DNA from: Geobacter sp.
GTDB lineage: Bacteria; Desulfobacterota; Desulfuromonadia; Geobacterales; DSM-12255
Direction: 5' to 3'
DNA length: 43,163 bases
Assembly (NCBI GenBank): GCA_009886125.1
Contig: VFJK01000040.1
Location: 1 to 43,163, forward strand
Position 1 is the stretch's first letter; every line of letters starts with the position of its first letter. Under the pieces are notes generated by a model. It searched no databases, had not been told where the DNA came from, and saw nothing but the letters and a program-made list of their open reading frames with translations. A program made the position numbers and the translations under genes. Of the stretch, positions 8,286 through 16,614 are shown piece by piece.

Positions 8286-9923
8286 ATGTCACCTGAACAG
8301 ATCGTAAATATTTCCCGCCCACTCTCCGAAATGGCACAGCTCCTCCCGGACAACCCTGCCATTATCTTCCCGGAAAAAGGTCGAACTCTGACGTTCCGCG
8401 AACTTGATCTCTGGAGCAGTAGGCTTGCTGCCGGCTTCGAGGCAGCCGGCATCTCCAGAGGGGTCAGGACAGCGCTCCTGGTACCGCCATCCCCTGAACT
8501 TTTTGCAGTCACTTTTGCACTTTTCAAAGTCGGCGCTGTTCCGGTATTCATCGATCCCGGGATAGGCGCCCGCAACATGAAAGGGTGCCTTGCTGAAGCG
8601 GCGCCTGTCGCCTTCATCGGTATTCCGAAGGCGCATGTTGCCAGGCGTCTCCTTGGCTGGGGCAAAGCGACCATCAAGGTCTCAATAACCGTCAATGGCG
8701 GCAGATTCTGGGGGGGAACCCCTCTCGAAGATGTGGAACACTTGTCATCCGGTGATGGTTACATCCCGGCAGAGACGATGCAGGACGAAACCGCTGCCAT
8801 CCTTTTCACCAGCGGCAGTACCGGCCCGCCCAAGGGGGTTGTCTATACCCACGGCAACTTTGCGGCCCAGATTGCGGCGCTTCAGGACATCTACGCCATA
8901 CAGCCGGGGGAGATCGATCTGCCGACCTTCCCGCTCTTTGCCCTTTTTGCCCCGGCTCTCGGCATGACCGCCCTCATCCCGGAGATGGACTTTACCCGCC
9001 CCGGCATGGTTGATCCGGTGAAAATCATTGCAACCGCCAGAAAATATAAAGCAACCACCATGTTCGGCTCACCGGCGCTCCTCAACCGTGTCGGCCGGTA
9101 TGGCGAAACAGAAGGGATCACCCTGCCAACCATGAAACGGGTCATCTCTGCCGGCGCGCCTGTCCCGGCAGCGACTCTGGAGCGCTTTTCACAGCTCCTG
9201 CCCGAGGGTGCCGAGATATTCACCCCCTACGGCGCGACAGAAGCGTTGCCGGTCTGCTCCATCGGTAGCCGCGAGATACTTTCCGAAACAGCAGCGCTAA
9301 CAGGTGAAGGCCGCGGAATCTGTGTCGGCAGGCCGGTCAACGGCCTTTCCCTGGCGATTATCAGCATCAGCGATACTCCGGTGGAGCTATGGAGTAACGC
9401 TCTGCGGGTCGAAGACGGTGAGATCGGCGAGATCGTCGTCCGCGGCCCGCAGGTGACTGCCGTCTATTTCAATCGCCCCGAAGCGACCCGGCTGGCAAAG
9501 ATCACTGAACCGACCGGCGGTTTCTGGCACCGGATGGGGGATCTCGGCTATCTCGATACAAGCGGCAGGGTCTGGTTTTGCGGCAGAAAGAGCCATCGGG
9601 TGACGACGGCTGGAGGAACCCTGTACACCATCCCCGTGGAAGGGGTTTTTAATACGCATCCTGAAGTGTTCCGCACGGCACTGGTCGGAATAGGTGCACC
9701 CGGCAGTCAACGGCCGGTTCTCTGTGTCGAGCTGGAACAGGGGGTGAGCGGCTCCTGGAAAACGCTGATCAAAGAGGAGCTTCTGGAGATCGGCGCGGGA
9801 TATTTCCATACTGCTGCGATCAGGGATATCCTCTTTCACCCGGCCTTCCCGGTCGATATCCGTCATAACGCCAAGATATTCAGGGAGAAGCTTTCTGTAT
9901 GGGCCGAAGGAAGGCTTTTATGA
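8286..9923 (+). CDS. oleC: OleC-type beta-lactone synthetase (AMP-forming ligase)
   Basis: Adenylate-forming enzyme of 545 aa. OleC activates a 2-alkyl-3-hydroxy fatty acid with ATP and closes it to a beta-lactone that is later decarboxylated to a long-chain olefin. Visible motifs are the phosphate loop TSGSTGPPKG (175-184), YGATE (315-319), D419 in GDLGYLDTSGR, and the C-terminal K530 in HNAKIFREKL. LFALFAPALG and GGTLYTIPVEGVFN are OleC-like. The frame extends up to an ATG at 8223 inside the palindrome, but ATG 8286 matches where family members begin. Neither start has a ribosome site. It overlaps oleD by four bases (ATGA). The assignment rests on the oleD neighbour as well as the motifs. 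Confidence 0.85.
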   Translation: MSPEQIVNISRPLSEMAQLLPDNPAIIFPEKGRTLTFRELDLWSSRLAAGFEAAGISRGVRTALLVPPSPELFAVTFALFKVGAVPVFIDPGIGARNMKGCLAEAAPVAFIGIPKAHVARRLLGWGKATIKVSITVNGGRFWGGTPLEDVEHLSSGDGYIPAETMQDETAAILFTSGSTGPPKGVVYTHGNFAAQIAALQDIYAIQPGEIDLPTFPLFALFAPALGMTALIPEMDFTRPGMVDPVKIIATARKYKATTMFGSPALLNRVGRYGETEGITLPTMKRVISAGAPVPAATLERFSQLLPEGAEIFTPYGATEALPVCSIGSREILSETAALTGEGRGICVGRPVNGLSLAIISISDTPVELWSNALRVEDGEIGEIVVRGPQVTAVYFNRPEATRLAKITEPTGGFWHRMGDLGYLDTSGRVWFCGRKSHRVTTAGGTLYTIPVEGVFNTHPEVFRTALVGIGAPGSQRPVLCVELEQGVSGSWKTLIKEELLEIGAGYFHTAAIRDILFHPAFPVDIRHNAKIFREKLSVWAEGRLL

Positions 9924-10930
9924 AGGCGCTCGTTACCGGTGGCGGCGGCTTCCTGGGGAGTGCGATCGTCAGGATGCTCTGCGAGCGGGGTGACCAGGTT
10001 GTCAGCTACTCCCGAAGCAGACATCCGGCTCTTGAAGCTCTTGGAGTGCAACAGTTTGCAGGAGATCTCGTTGATAAAGAGGCGCTGACTGCTGCGGCAC
10101 AGGGGTGTGATGTCATCTTCCATGTTGCTGCGAAAGCAGGGATATGGGGGGATTACGCCGATTATCACTGGGCGAATGTGACCGGGACTGAAGCAGTTAT
10201 CGCTGCATGCCGGGCAAACGGCATAAGCCGGCTCGTCGCGACAGGTTCGCCCAGCGTCGTGTTTGATGGCAGGGATATCGAGGGCGGGGACGAATCTCTT
10301 CCGTATCCTGACCATTACGAAGCTTACTATCCGCAGACCAAGATGCTTGCCGAATGTGCCGTGCTGCGGGCGAATTCATCCGACCTTGCGACGGTCTCAC
10401 TGAGACCGCACCTCATATGGGGGCCGGGTGACAATCATCTTGTCCCGAGGATTATTCAGAAGGCACGGGCCGGGAGGCTGAAACGGATCGGGTGTCGTCC
10501 CTGTATGGCAGACACCGTTTACATCGACAATGCGGCGAAGGCTCACCTGCTTGCGGCGGACAGGCTGTTTCCGGGCTCGCAGATAGCCGGGAAGATCTAT
10601 TTCATAACCAATGACCAGCCGGTTCCGCTTTGGGATATGGTGGACAGGATTCTTGCAGCTGGCGGGCTTCCCCCGGTCAAAGGCCAAGTGTCTCCGAAGG
10701 TTGCACGGCTGATCGGCGGGGGATGTGAGAAGCTCTGGAAACTGCTGCGGCTGGCGGGCGAGCCGCCGATGACCCGGTTTGTAGCGAATGAGCTTTCAAC
10801 CGCTCACTGGTTTGACATCTCCGCTGCAAAACGGGATCTTGACTACTGCCCCGAAGTCTCCATCGAAGAGGGTTTAAGACGGCTGAGCGAGTGGCTGCCG
10901 ATCTCAGGATTACTTGCCGAGAAACGGTGA
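9920..10930 (+). CDS. oleD: OleD-type 2-alkyl-3-oxoalkanoate reductase (short-chain dehydrogenase)
   Basis: NAD(P)H-dependent extended SDR of 336 aa, 3-beta-hydroxysteroid dehydrogenase/epimerase type. In olefin synthesis OleD reduces the OleA product to the 2-alkyl-3-hydroxy acid used by OleC. The cofactor loop is TGGGGFLG (6-13), followed by FHVAAKAGIWG (about 67-77), a conserved TGSPSVVFDG (about 108-117) and the catalytic pair Y137...K141. ATG 9920 is preferred over an in-frame ATG at 9899 because a gaaggaagg ribosome site precedes it and it gives an ATGA overlap with oleC. Its last 21 bp overlap the convergent pit gene. OleA (thiolase) and OleB (lactone decarboxylase) are not in the window. 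Confidence 0.86.
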   Translation: MKALVTGGGGFLGSAIVRMLCERGDQVVSYSRSRHPALEALGVQQFAGDLVDKEALTAAAQGCDVIFHVAAKAGIWGDYADYHWANVTGTEAVIAACRANGISRLVATGSPSVVFDGRDIEGGDESLPYPDHYEAYYPQTKMLAECAVLRANSSDLATVSLRPHLIWGPGDNHLVPRIIQKARAGRLKRIGCRPCMADTVYIDNAAKAHLLAADRLFPGSQIAGKIYFITNDQPVPLWDMVDRILAAGGLPPVKGQVSPKVARLIGGGCEKLWKLLRLAGEPPMTRFVANELSTAHWFDISAAKRDLDYCPEVSIEEGLRRLSEWLPISGLLAEKR

Positions 10931-11911
10931 CATGAGCAGATAGCAGGCATAGGCCATGATCGCCGAGGCAGGGATGGTAAGCACCCACGCAACCAGAATG
11001 CGCTGGGCAACCGTCCAGTTTACCGCAGAGATTCTTTTCGACAGCCCGACCCCAAGAATAGTTGAAGTGATGACATGAGTCGTACTGACCGGCATACCAA
11101 GTGAAGCAGCACCGAGGATTACCCCGGCAGAGGCCGTCTCCACGCAGAACCCGTGCACCGGTTGCAGCTTGACAAAGTCATGTCCAACGGTCTTGATAAT
11201 CCGCCATCCACCGGCCGCAGTTCCTATTCCCATTGAAACAGCGCAGGCGATCTTGACCCAGGTCGGCACATCAAAAGATGGAATCAGTCCGTAACTGAGT
11301 AGAGCCATGGTTATTACACCCATAGATTTCTGGGCATCGGCGGTGCCGTGTGAGAAGGCCATAAAGGCGGCGGAAACAATCTGCAGGCGACGGAAACCTT
11401 TGTTCAGTCCTGAAGGAGCTTTTTTGCGAAAGGTCCAATAAATGATAACCATGAAGGTGAAGCCGATGGCTGTACCAAGTATCGGCGAGATAAGCAAGGC
11501 AAGAACAATTTTTTTCAACCCGGCCCAGTGAAGAGCAGCCACTCCGGCATGCGCCATGACAGCACCCATCAGTCCGCCGATAATTGCATGGGACGATGAA
11601 GATGGCAGCCCATAATACCAGGTAATGAGATCCCAGATTATGGCCCCCATTATTCCGGCCAGCACCACCATCTGGGTGACATGGTCCTTGTCAACAATTC
11701 CCTTTCCGATGGTGGCAGCGACTTTGGTTGAAACCATCGCCCCGGCAAAGTTCAGTATAGCCGCCATGAAGATCGCCGATTTCACCGTAAGCGCCCTGGT
11801 GGAGACACAGGTGGCGATTGCATTTGCCGTATCGTGAAAACCATTGATATAATCGAACGCCAGAGCTGCTATAATTACCAGCACCAGCATAATAAATGTA
11901 GCATCAAGCAT
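10910..11911 (-). CDS. pit: Low-affinity inorganic phosphate transporter, Pit family
   Basis: Integral membrane Pi (metal-phosphate):cation symporter of 333 aa, about ten hydrophobic segments. The two inverted family signatures are present: GFHDTANAIATCVSTRAL (24-41) near the N-terminus and GMPVSTTHVITSTILGVG (about 274-291) near the C-terminus. GLPSSSSHAIIGGLMGA lies in the first half and FMAFSHGTADAQKSMG in the middle. It overlaps the upstream DUF47 gene by eight bases, so the two are translated as a pair. Its 3' end overlaps the convergent oleD by 21 bp, so the two transcripts are complementary at their ends. Confidence 0.95.
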   Translation of the reverse strand: MLDATFIMLVLVIIAALAFDYINGFHDTANAIATCVSTRALTVKSAIFMAAILNFAGAMVSTKVAATIGKGIVDKDHVTQMVVLAGIMGAIIWDLITWYYGLPSSSSHAIIGGLMGAVMAHAGVAALHWAGLKKIVLALLISPILGTAIGFTFMVIIYWTFRKKAPSGLNKGFRRLQIVSAAFMAFSHGTADAQKSMGVITMALLSYGLIPSFDVPTWVKIACAVSMGIGTAAGGWRIIKTVGHDFVKLQPVHGFCVETASAGVILGAASLGMPVSTTHVITSTILGVGLSKRISAVNWTVAQRILVAWVLTIPASAIMAYACYLLMSPFLGK

Positions 11912-12521
11912 TTTTAACTACCACGCTTTCGAGAATATTAGCTGCATCCTCACACTTGTCCGTCGCCTTTTCCAGAGTTTCATAGATCTCTTTCCACTTT
12001 ATCAGCTGAATCGGGTCCTTCTCTTCATCGAACAGTCGGCTGATAGCCTCCCGGCAGACCCGGTCAGCTTCGTTCTCCAGAGCATTTACTTCAACACAGT
12101 ACTCGGCAATCGGCTCAAGTTTCCCCCCCATAACGTGGAGCGCTTTGTTGATCGACTCGGCACCCTTAAGAATCAGAAAGGCAAGTTCTTTCGCTTCAGG
12201 AGTTGTGTTCTCGACATTATACATGACGAGCCGCTGCGCACAGCCGTCGATCAGGTCGAGAATGTCATCAAGTGAAGAAGCAAGCGAGTAGATGTCCTCA
12301 CGGTCAAACGGGGTGATAAAGCTTTTGTTCAGCTTTTTGATTATATCGTGAGTTTGAGTATCTCCCCTGTGCTCGATGTCTTTTATCGCCTTCTGGCTTG
12401 CAGGTGGGTCAGAATAGTTGTCGAGCATATCCTTGAGCGCTTTCGCCCCTTCAACGATGATGCCCCCCATCTCCTGGAACATATGAAAAAATTTCTCTTC
12501 TTTCGGGATAAGTCCGAACAT
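11904..12521 (-). CDS. DUF47/PhoU-like phosphate transport accessory protein
   Basis: Helical cytoplasmic protein of 205 aa in the DUF47 (TIGR00153) family, distantly PhoU-like, almost always paired with Pit and thought to regulate it. Visible marks are the N-terminal FGLIPKEEKFFHMFQEM, the acidic EHRGDTQTHDI (about 49-59), ITPFDREDIYSLASSLDDILD (about 68-88) and the C-terminal WKEIYETLEKATDKCEDAANILESVV. The EHRGD and FDREDI blocks resemble the metal-binding clusters of PhoU. The ATG is preceded by aaaggaga on the minus strand. It is the first gene of the DUF47-pit operon. Confidence 0.92.
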   Translation of the reverse strand: MFGLIPKEEKFFHMFQEMGGIIVEGAKALKDMLDNYSDPPASQKAIKDIEHRGDTQTHDIIKKLNKSFITPFDREDIYSLASSLDDILDLIDGCAQRLVMYNVENTTPEAKELAFLILKGAESINKALHVMGGKLEPIAEYCVEVNALENEADRVCREAISRLFDEEKDPIQLIKWKEIYETLEKATDKCEDAANILESVVVKNA

Positions 12522-12605
12522 TATTTTCCATCTCCTTTTAAGTGGTCAATAATTAAAGCTTTTTAGGTCTTCATTCTGTGTATCCAACAGCAAAAAATCT
12601 TTCAG

Positions 12606-12636
12606 AATATAGCAGGAAATTTGGCAGATGTGTCAA
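12606..12636 (-). promoter_or_regulatory. Candidate sigma-70 promoter for DUF47-pit
   Basis: Minus strand: -35 TTGACA (12636-12631), 19-bp spacer, -10 TATATT (12611-12606). The spacer is two bases longer than ideal. No convincing Pho box is seen nearby. Confidence 0.4.
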
Positions 12637-12744
12637 AAAAGAAGCAGAAAAGCATAAATTTCCTTTCACAGCTCACTATAATGCAGGCTTACTTTCTCCG
12701 ATTTAATCAAGGATGGCCTATAGCCGAGCTCAAGAAAAAATATC

Positions 12745-12753
12745 TGGTATAAT
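12745..12753 (+). promoter_or_regulatory. Candidate extended -10 promoter for the polyP:AMP phosphotransferase
   Basis: TGG immediately followed by TATAAT (12748-12753), a perfect -10 with the TGn extension. No good -35 lies 17 bp upstream, as is common for extended -10 promoters. The leader to the ATG would be about 25 bases. A second TATAAT at 12677-12682 has no -35 partner. Confidence 0.45.
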
Positions 12754-12784
12754 TGAAACTATCTAACCAGTGAGGTGATCGCCT

Positions 12785-14260
12785 ATGTTTGAGTCAGCTG
12801 AACTTGGACACCGAATCGACAAGGAGAGATACAGGAAAGATGTGCCGGAGTTGCGGGAGGCGCTGCTTAATGCCCAGATCGATCTTCAGGAGGCAGATTT
12901 CCCGGTGATAATCATCATTGCCGGTGTTGATGGCGCCGGCAAGGGGGAGACGGTCAATATCCTCAACGAATGGATGGACCCCCGTCATATTCAGACAAAT
13001 GCCCTTGATGCTCCTACCGAAGAGGAGTTTGAGCGCCCGAGGATGTGGCGTTTTTGGCGGACGCTGCCTCCCAAAGGGAAAATCGGCATATATTTCGGTT
13101 CCTGGTATTCAGCTCCGATAGTGGACCATGTGATCGGTAACACAAAAAACGCCGAGCTGGACCAGTCCATGGAACGAATCATTCGATTTGAAAAAATGCT
13201 GACCGATGAGGGTGCCCTGATCCTCAAGTTCTGGTTTCATCTTTCAAAAGATGAGCAGCACAAACGATTGAAGAGCCTGGAAAAAGATCCGCATACCCGT
13301 TGGCGCGTAACTTCACAGGACTGGTCGAATTTCAAGCTTTATGACAGATTCCGCAAGGTTTCCGAGCATGCCCTCCGCCAGACCAGCACCAGTGAGGCAC
13401 CCTGGACGATAGTCGAGGGAACTGATCCGCGCTATCGTTCTTTGACGGTCGGAAAAGCGGTGCTGCAGGGGTTGCGGGCCCGGCTCGATGTCCCCAGGGA
13501 ACAGAGGCAGCTCATGGCCGTCCCCCCGCAGATTCCGGCCATTGACGATCTCCTGCTTATCCGCTCACTTGATCTCACCAAAAGCATTTCCAGGGAAAAG
13601 TATGAGGAGGAGCTGACAGAGTATCAGCGAAAACTTGCCCTTCTCACGCGACACGACAATTTCCGGAAGATTTCTGTAATTGCTGTATTTGAAGGGAATG
13701 ACGCTGCCGGCAAGGGGGGAAGCATCCGCCGCATTACATCTGCGCTGGATGCTCGCCAGTACCGGGTGATGCCGGTGGCCGCTCCAACAGAAGATGAGCG
13801 GGCCCAGCCATATCTCTGGCGTTTCTGGCGGCATCTGCCCCGAAAAGCGAGGTTTGCTGTTTTCGATCGTTCCTGGTACGGGAGGGTTTTGGTCGAGCGG
13901 ATCGAGGGATACTGCGCTCCCGGGGACTGGATGCGTGCCTACAGCGAAATAAACGACTTTGAAGAACAGCTGGTCCGGAACAGGACAGTAATCGTAAAAT
14001 TCTGGCTGACCATCAGCAAGGAAGAGCAGCTGCGGCGCTTCGAGGAGCGGGAGAAGACCGGTTTCAAGCGGTTCAAGATCACTGCTGAGGACTGGCGCAA
14101 CCGGGAGAAGTGGGAGCAGTATGAGCTGGCTATCTGCGATATGATTGACCGGACCAGTACGGAGATCGCTCCCTGGACGCTGGTTGAAGCAAATGACAAG
14201 CACTATGCCCGGATAAAGGTGCTTAAGACCATATGCAAAGCGATCGAGCGGGCCCTGTAA
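12785..14260 (+). CDS. pap: Polyphosphate:AMP phosphotransferase (two fused PPK2 domains)
   Basis: Class II PPK2 of 491 aa, which uses polyphosphate to phosphorylate AMP to ADP. Two PPK2 domains lie in tandem. The first has Walker A GVDGAGKG (47-54), but where the Walker B Asp-Arg should stand it reads FGSWY, so its catalytic Asp is missing. The second has EGNDAAGKGG (303-312) and an intact FDRSWYGR (360-367), with the lid basic residues EERE...KRFKIT. The C-terminal half is therefore the likely active half, as known for fused class II enzymes. The ATG has a gaggtgat ribosome site. The stop lies 12 bp from the convergent DUF1450 gene. Pit is divergently placed upstream, linking Pi uptake and polyP use. 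Confidence 0.93.
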   Translation: MFESAELGHRIDKERYRKDVPELREALLNAQIDLQEADFPVIIIIAGVDGAGKGETVNILNEWMDPRHIQTNALDAPTEEEFERPRMWRFWRTLPPKGKIGIYFGSWYSAPIVDHVIGNTKNAELDQSMERIIRFEKMLTDEGALILKFWFHLSKDEQHKRLKSLEKDPHTRWRVTSQDWSNFKLYDRFRKVSEHALRQTSTSEAPWTIVEGTDPRYRSLTVGKAVLQGLRARLDVPREQRQLMAVPPQIPAIDDLLLIRSLDLTKSISREKYEEELTEYQRKLALLTRHDNFRKISVIAVFEGNDAAGKGGSIRRITSALDARQYRVMPVAAPTEDERAQPYLWRFWRHLPRKARFAVFDRSWYGRVLVERIEGYCAPGDWMRAYSEINDFEEQLVRNRTVIVKFWLTISKEEQLRRFEEREKTGFKRFKITAEDWRNREKWEQYELAICDMIDRTSTEIAPWTLVEANDKHYARIKVLKTICKAIERAL

Positions 14261-14272
14261 AAGATGTCTGTT

Positions 14273-14491
14273 TCAGTCATTTTTCAGGAGGGCGACTATT
14301 TTTTCATACAGATCCTCGCCGTCCTCTGCCTTGACAATCTTCTCCTGCACAAGGGCGAATGGCGATTTGCGACAGGGAGCGCAGTTTTTTATGCAATCCT
14401 TTCGCTTGATGTTCAGGTCCGGATAGTTCTCCTTCAGTTTTTTGAGGACCTTGCCGGAACCTTTGTTGTTTTCGCAAAATCGGATCTTCAT
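14273..14491 (-). CDS. Small DUF1450-type cysteine protein
   Basis: Protein of 72 aa with the pattern of the DUF1450 (YuzB-like) family: MKIRFCENNKG at the start, then CIKNCAPCRKSPFALV and a terminal LYEKIVALL helix. The four cysteines (C6, C33, C37, C40) suggest a thioredoxin-fold or metal/Fe-S-binding small protein, although the biochemical function is unknown. The start is taken as ATG 14491, which has aggggg five to six bases before it, rather than an in-frame GTG six bases upstream at 14497. It is transcribed alone and convergently with the PPK2 gene. Confidence 0.8.
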   Translation of the reverse strand: MKIRFCENNKGSGKVLKKLKENYPDLNIKRKDCIKNCAPCRKSPFALVQEKIVKAEDGEDLYEKIVALLKND

Positions 14492-14710
14492 TATCACCCC
14501 CTGGTTGTGGAGACAGCAAACTCTGTTAAAGTTAAAGTCTGATTAACAGCTTTATATGTAAGTATACATGAAGTTTGCGTTACAGTTATGCAACATCTTG
14601 CTGATAAAGGGAATTGCGTATTTTTTTCATTGCAGCAGCAAAGTGTTGTAGGCTAGATTTTTAGGAAAAACTTCTGCTATAGGTCATACCGTCATGAAGG
14701 AGGCTCCACT

Positions 14711-15235
14711 ATGAGGCTAACAGCTAAAGAGTTGCAGCAGCTCAGGGGTATCGGCGATGTGCTTGCCGTCCGCCTGCTTGAGTCAGGCCATGATTCCTTT
14801 GCCAAGATAGTCGCTCTTGGCGAAAAAGGACTAAAGGAGATAAAAGGGATCAACCCTAAGGCCGTTCCGGAGATTCTTGAACAGGCAGAGAGGCTCTCCT
14901 CCAGGGATGAAGGTGACCGTGACAGGAAAGTCGAGACCCTTAAAGAGTCGCTCCAGGGACTGCGCCAGTTCGTGCAGGAGATAACCGCGACAGCCATGGA
15001 ACGTTTCAGTGAAAAACTTTCCGGAAAGACCGGACGGAAGCTGACAGAGTCTCTTGTCCGTTTTATCGAAGCAGTTGAAGAGGTCGAGGGCAGGGCCGGC
15101 AAGAAGCTCAAGCGGACGGGAAAGGTAGTGGTGAAAGCTGAGCAGTCCATGGAGGGACTTGTCGGGGCCGGATTGAAAGATCTGCGCAAGGGGTTGAAGA
15201 AGGCCAGAAAAGCACTTCAGAGGGTTCATGCATGA
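14711..15235 (+). CDS. Helix-hairpin-helix protein with long basic helical tail
   Basis: Protein of 174 aa. Residues 3-58 form a helix-hairpin-helix pair (LRGIGDVLAVRLLESG and IKGINPKAVPEILEQA), a fold that usually grips duplex DNA through the backbone phosphates. Residues 60-174 look wholly helical and end in a Lys/Arg-rich stretch (KKLKRTGK, DLRKGLKKARKALQR). It starts the operon running to Ppx/GppA: ATG has AAGGAGG upstream and its stop overlaps the next start (ATGA). A polyanion-binding role (DNA or polyphosphate) is an inference from the charge and the neighbours. The exact family was not recognised beyond HhH. Confidence 0.82.
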   Translation: MRLTAKELQQLRGIGDVLAVRLLESGHDSFAKIVALGEKGLKEIKGINPKAVPEILEQAERLSSRDEGDRDRKVETLKESLQGLRQFVQEITATAMERFSEKLSGKTGRKLTESLVRFIEAVEEVEGRAGKKLKRTGKVVVKAEQSMEGLVGAGLKDLRKGLKKARKALQRVHA

Positions 15236-15921
15236 TTGTGAGTCAGGATCGAGGACGTTACCCCGGCAGACTGATTGCTGTTGAGGGACTGGACGGTTCG
15301 GGAAAGTCCACCCAGCTTTATCTTCTCAAACGCTGGCTGGAGATGAAAGGTTTGAAGGTGTTTTTCACCGAATGGAATTCGTCCCTGCTTATCAAGAAGG
15401 CTACGAGTAAAGGGAAGAAACGTCAACTTTTGACTCCCACCACCTTCAGCCTGATTCACTGTACTGATTTTGCCGACCGCTATGAGCGGCAGATTCTCCC
15501 ACTGCTTAAGGCTGGCTACCTGGTACTCTGCGACCGCTATATCTACACAGCATTTGCCCGTGATGCAGTCCGGGGCTGCTCTCCTGACTGGCTGCACAAC
15601 CTTTACGGCTTTGCCTGCCACCCGGATATCACGCTTTTTTTCAATACGTCCCTGCAGATCGCGCTTGGCAGAATCCTCGGAGGCAGACCACAGCTCAAGT
15701 ACCATGAAGCCGGGATGGATCTCGGCCTGTCATCCGACCCTTATGAGAGCTTTCGCATTTTTCAGGGTAAAATCTACGAAGAGTATCTTGCTATGAAGGA
15801 TCGATTCAGATTTATCGAGATCGATGGCGCTGATCCCATTGAAGCACAGCAGCAGAAGGTCCGGGAGCTCATCGCCGCTGAAATAGATCTGGCGCACTAT
15901 CGGTCACGAACAATAGTATAG
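15232..15921 (+). CDS. Thymidylate-kinase-like P-loop kinase, first copy
   Basis: Protein of 229 aa with the Tmk fold: intact P-loop GLDGSGKST (19-27), the DRYIYT motif (D101) and a lid segment near ALGRILGGR. In true dTMP kinases the P-loop is followed by an R-E-P-G-G-T loop that binds dTMP. Here that position reads TEWNSS, and the region KKATSKGKKRQLLTP is unusually basic. The housekeeping function is therefore doubtful, and a normal tmk is expected elsewhere. It overlaps the HhH gene by four bases and is followed after 10 bp by a paralogue, with CHAD and Ppx downstream. PPK2 enzymes share this P-loop fold, so a polyP-linked nucleotide kinase is possible but unproven. Confidence 0.82.
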   Translation: MIVSQDRGRYPGRLIAVEGLDGSGKSTQLYLLKRWLEMKGLKVFFTEWNSSLLIKKATSKGKKRQLLTPTTFSLIHCTDFADRYERQILPLLKAGYLVLCDRYIYTAFARDAVRGCSPDWLHNLYGFACHPDITLFFNTSLQIALGRILGGRPQLKYHEAGMDLGLSSDPYESFRIFQGKIYEEYLAMKDRFRFIEIDGADPIEAQQQKVRELIAAEIDLAHYRSRTIV

Positions 15922-15931
15922 GAAGGAATTT

Positions 15932-16612
15932 ATGCGATTTTACGGTGATGGAATACCGGGGGTTCATCCGGAGGAGTTGACCGGTCGGCTGATAGTTATG
16001 GAAGGGGCTGATGGCTCCGGACGTTCGACCCAGATGGATATTCTGCGTGATGCTCTGGAAAACAAGGGCCATGCCACGGTGAACGTGGGGTTGCGCCGAT
16101 CGACCCTGGTTTCTGATGAGCTGAAAGAGGCCAAGCAGGGAAACGTCCTTGGCGAGATAACCCGCAGCCTCTTTTATGCGACTGATTTTGCCGATCAACT
16201 GGAGAACAGAATTATTCCGGCACTGAAGGCCGGTTTTATCGTTCTGGCCGACAGATACATCTATACTCTCATGGCAAGGGATATAGCCCGTGGTGCTGAT
16301 CGGGGCTGGGTCCGCTCTCTCTATGGCATTGCTCTTGTCCCGGATCTGGTCGTTTATGTAAAGGTCAGTCCGGCTCAATTGATCGAACGGAATCTGCGCA
16401 AGAATGCAACTCTGGACTACTGGGAGTCGGGGATGGATCTCGGTCTTTCACGCGACAGCTTTGACAGCTTCATCAGCTACCAGAGGCTTATTCAGAAAGA
16501 GTTTGCACTGATGCAGGCAGAGTACGGTTTTTCTACGGTCAACGGCAATCTGACGGTGAGGTCGGTAGCCAAAGAGATCAGCCTCCGGGTTGTGGATATA
16601 CTGGGGGTATAG
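15932..16612 (+). CDS. Thymidylate-kinase-like protein, second copy with Arg in the P-loop
   Basis: Protein of 226 aa, paralogous to the upstream gene. Shared landmarks include MEGADGSGRST (23-33), TDFADQLENRIIPALKAGF, DRYIYT (D107), MDLGLS and a matching C-terminal layout. The invariant P-loop lysine is arginine here (R31), a change that usually lowers or abolishes phosphate transfer. The dTMP-binding REPGGT loop is absent, reading VGLRRST. It may be a low-activity kinase, a nucleotide sensor or the regulatory half of a heterodimer with the first copy. A gaaggaat ribosome site precedes the ATG. It is separated by two bases from the next gene. Confidence 0.82.
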   Translation: MRFYGDGIPGVHPEELTGRLIVMEGADGSGRSTQMDILRDALENKGHATVNVGLRRSTLVSDELKEAKQGNVLGEITRSLFYATDFADQLENRIIPALKAGFIVLADRYIYTLMARDIARGADRGWVRSLYGIALVPDLVVYVKVSPAQLIERNLRKNATLDYWESGMDLGLSRDSFDSFISYQRLIQKEFALMQAEYGFSTVNGNLTVRSVAKEISLRVVDILGV

Positions 16613-16614
16613 AG

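Noticed and set aside
12522-12784. Pho box between DUF47 and PPK2 genes
   Set aside because: No pair of CTGTCAT-like direct repeats at 11-bp spacing could be found on either strand.
13565-14203. 212-aa minus-strand frame inside the PPK2 gene
   Set aside because: Shadow of the second PPK2 domain, whose Walker motifs are clear on the + strand.
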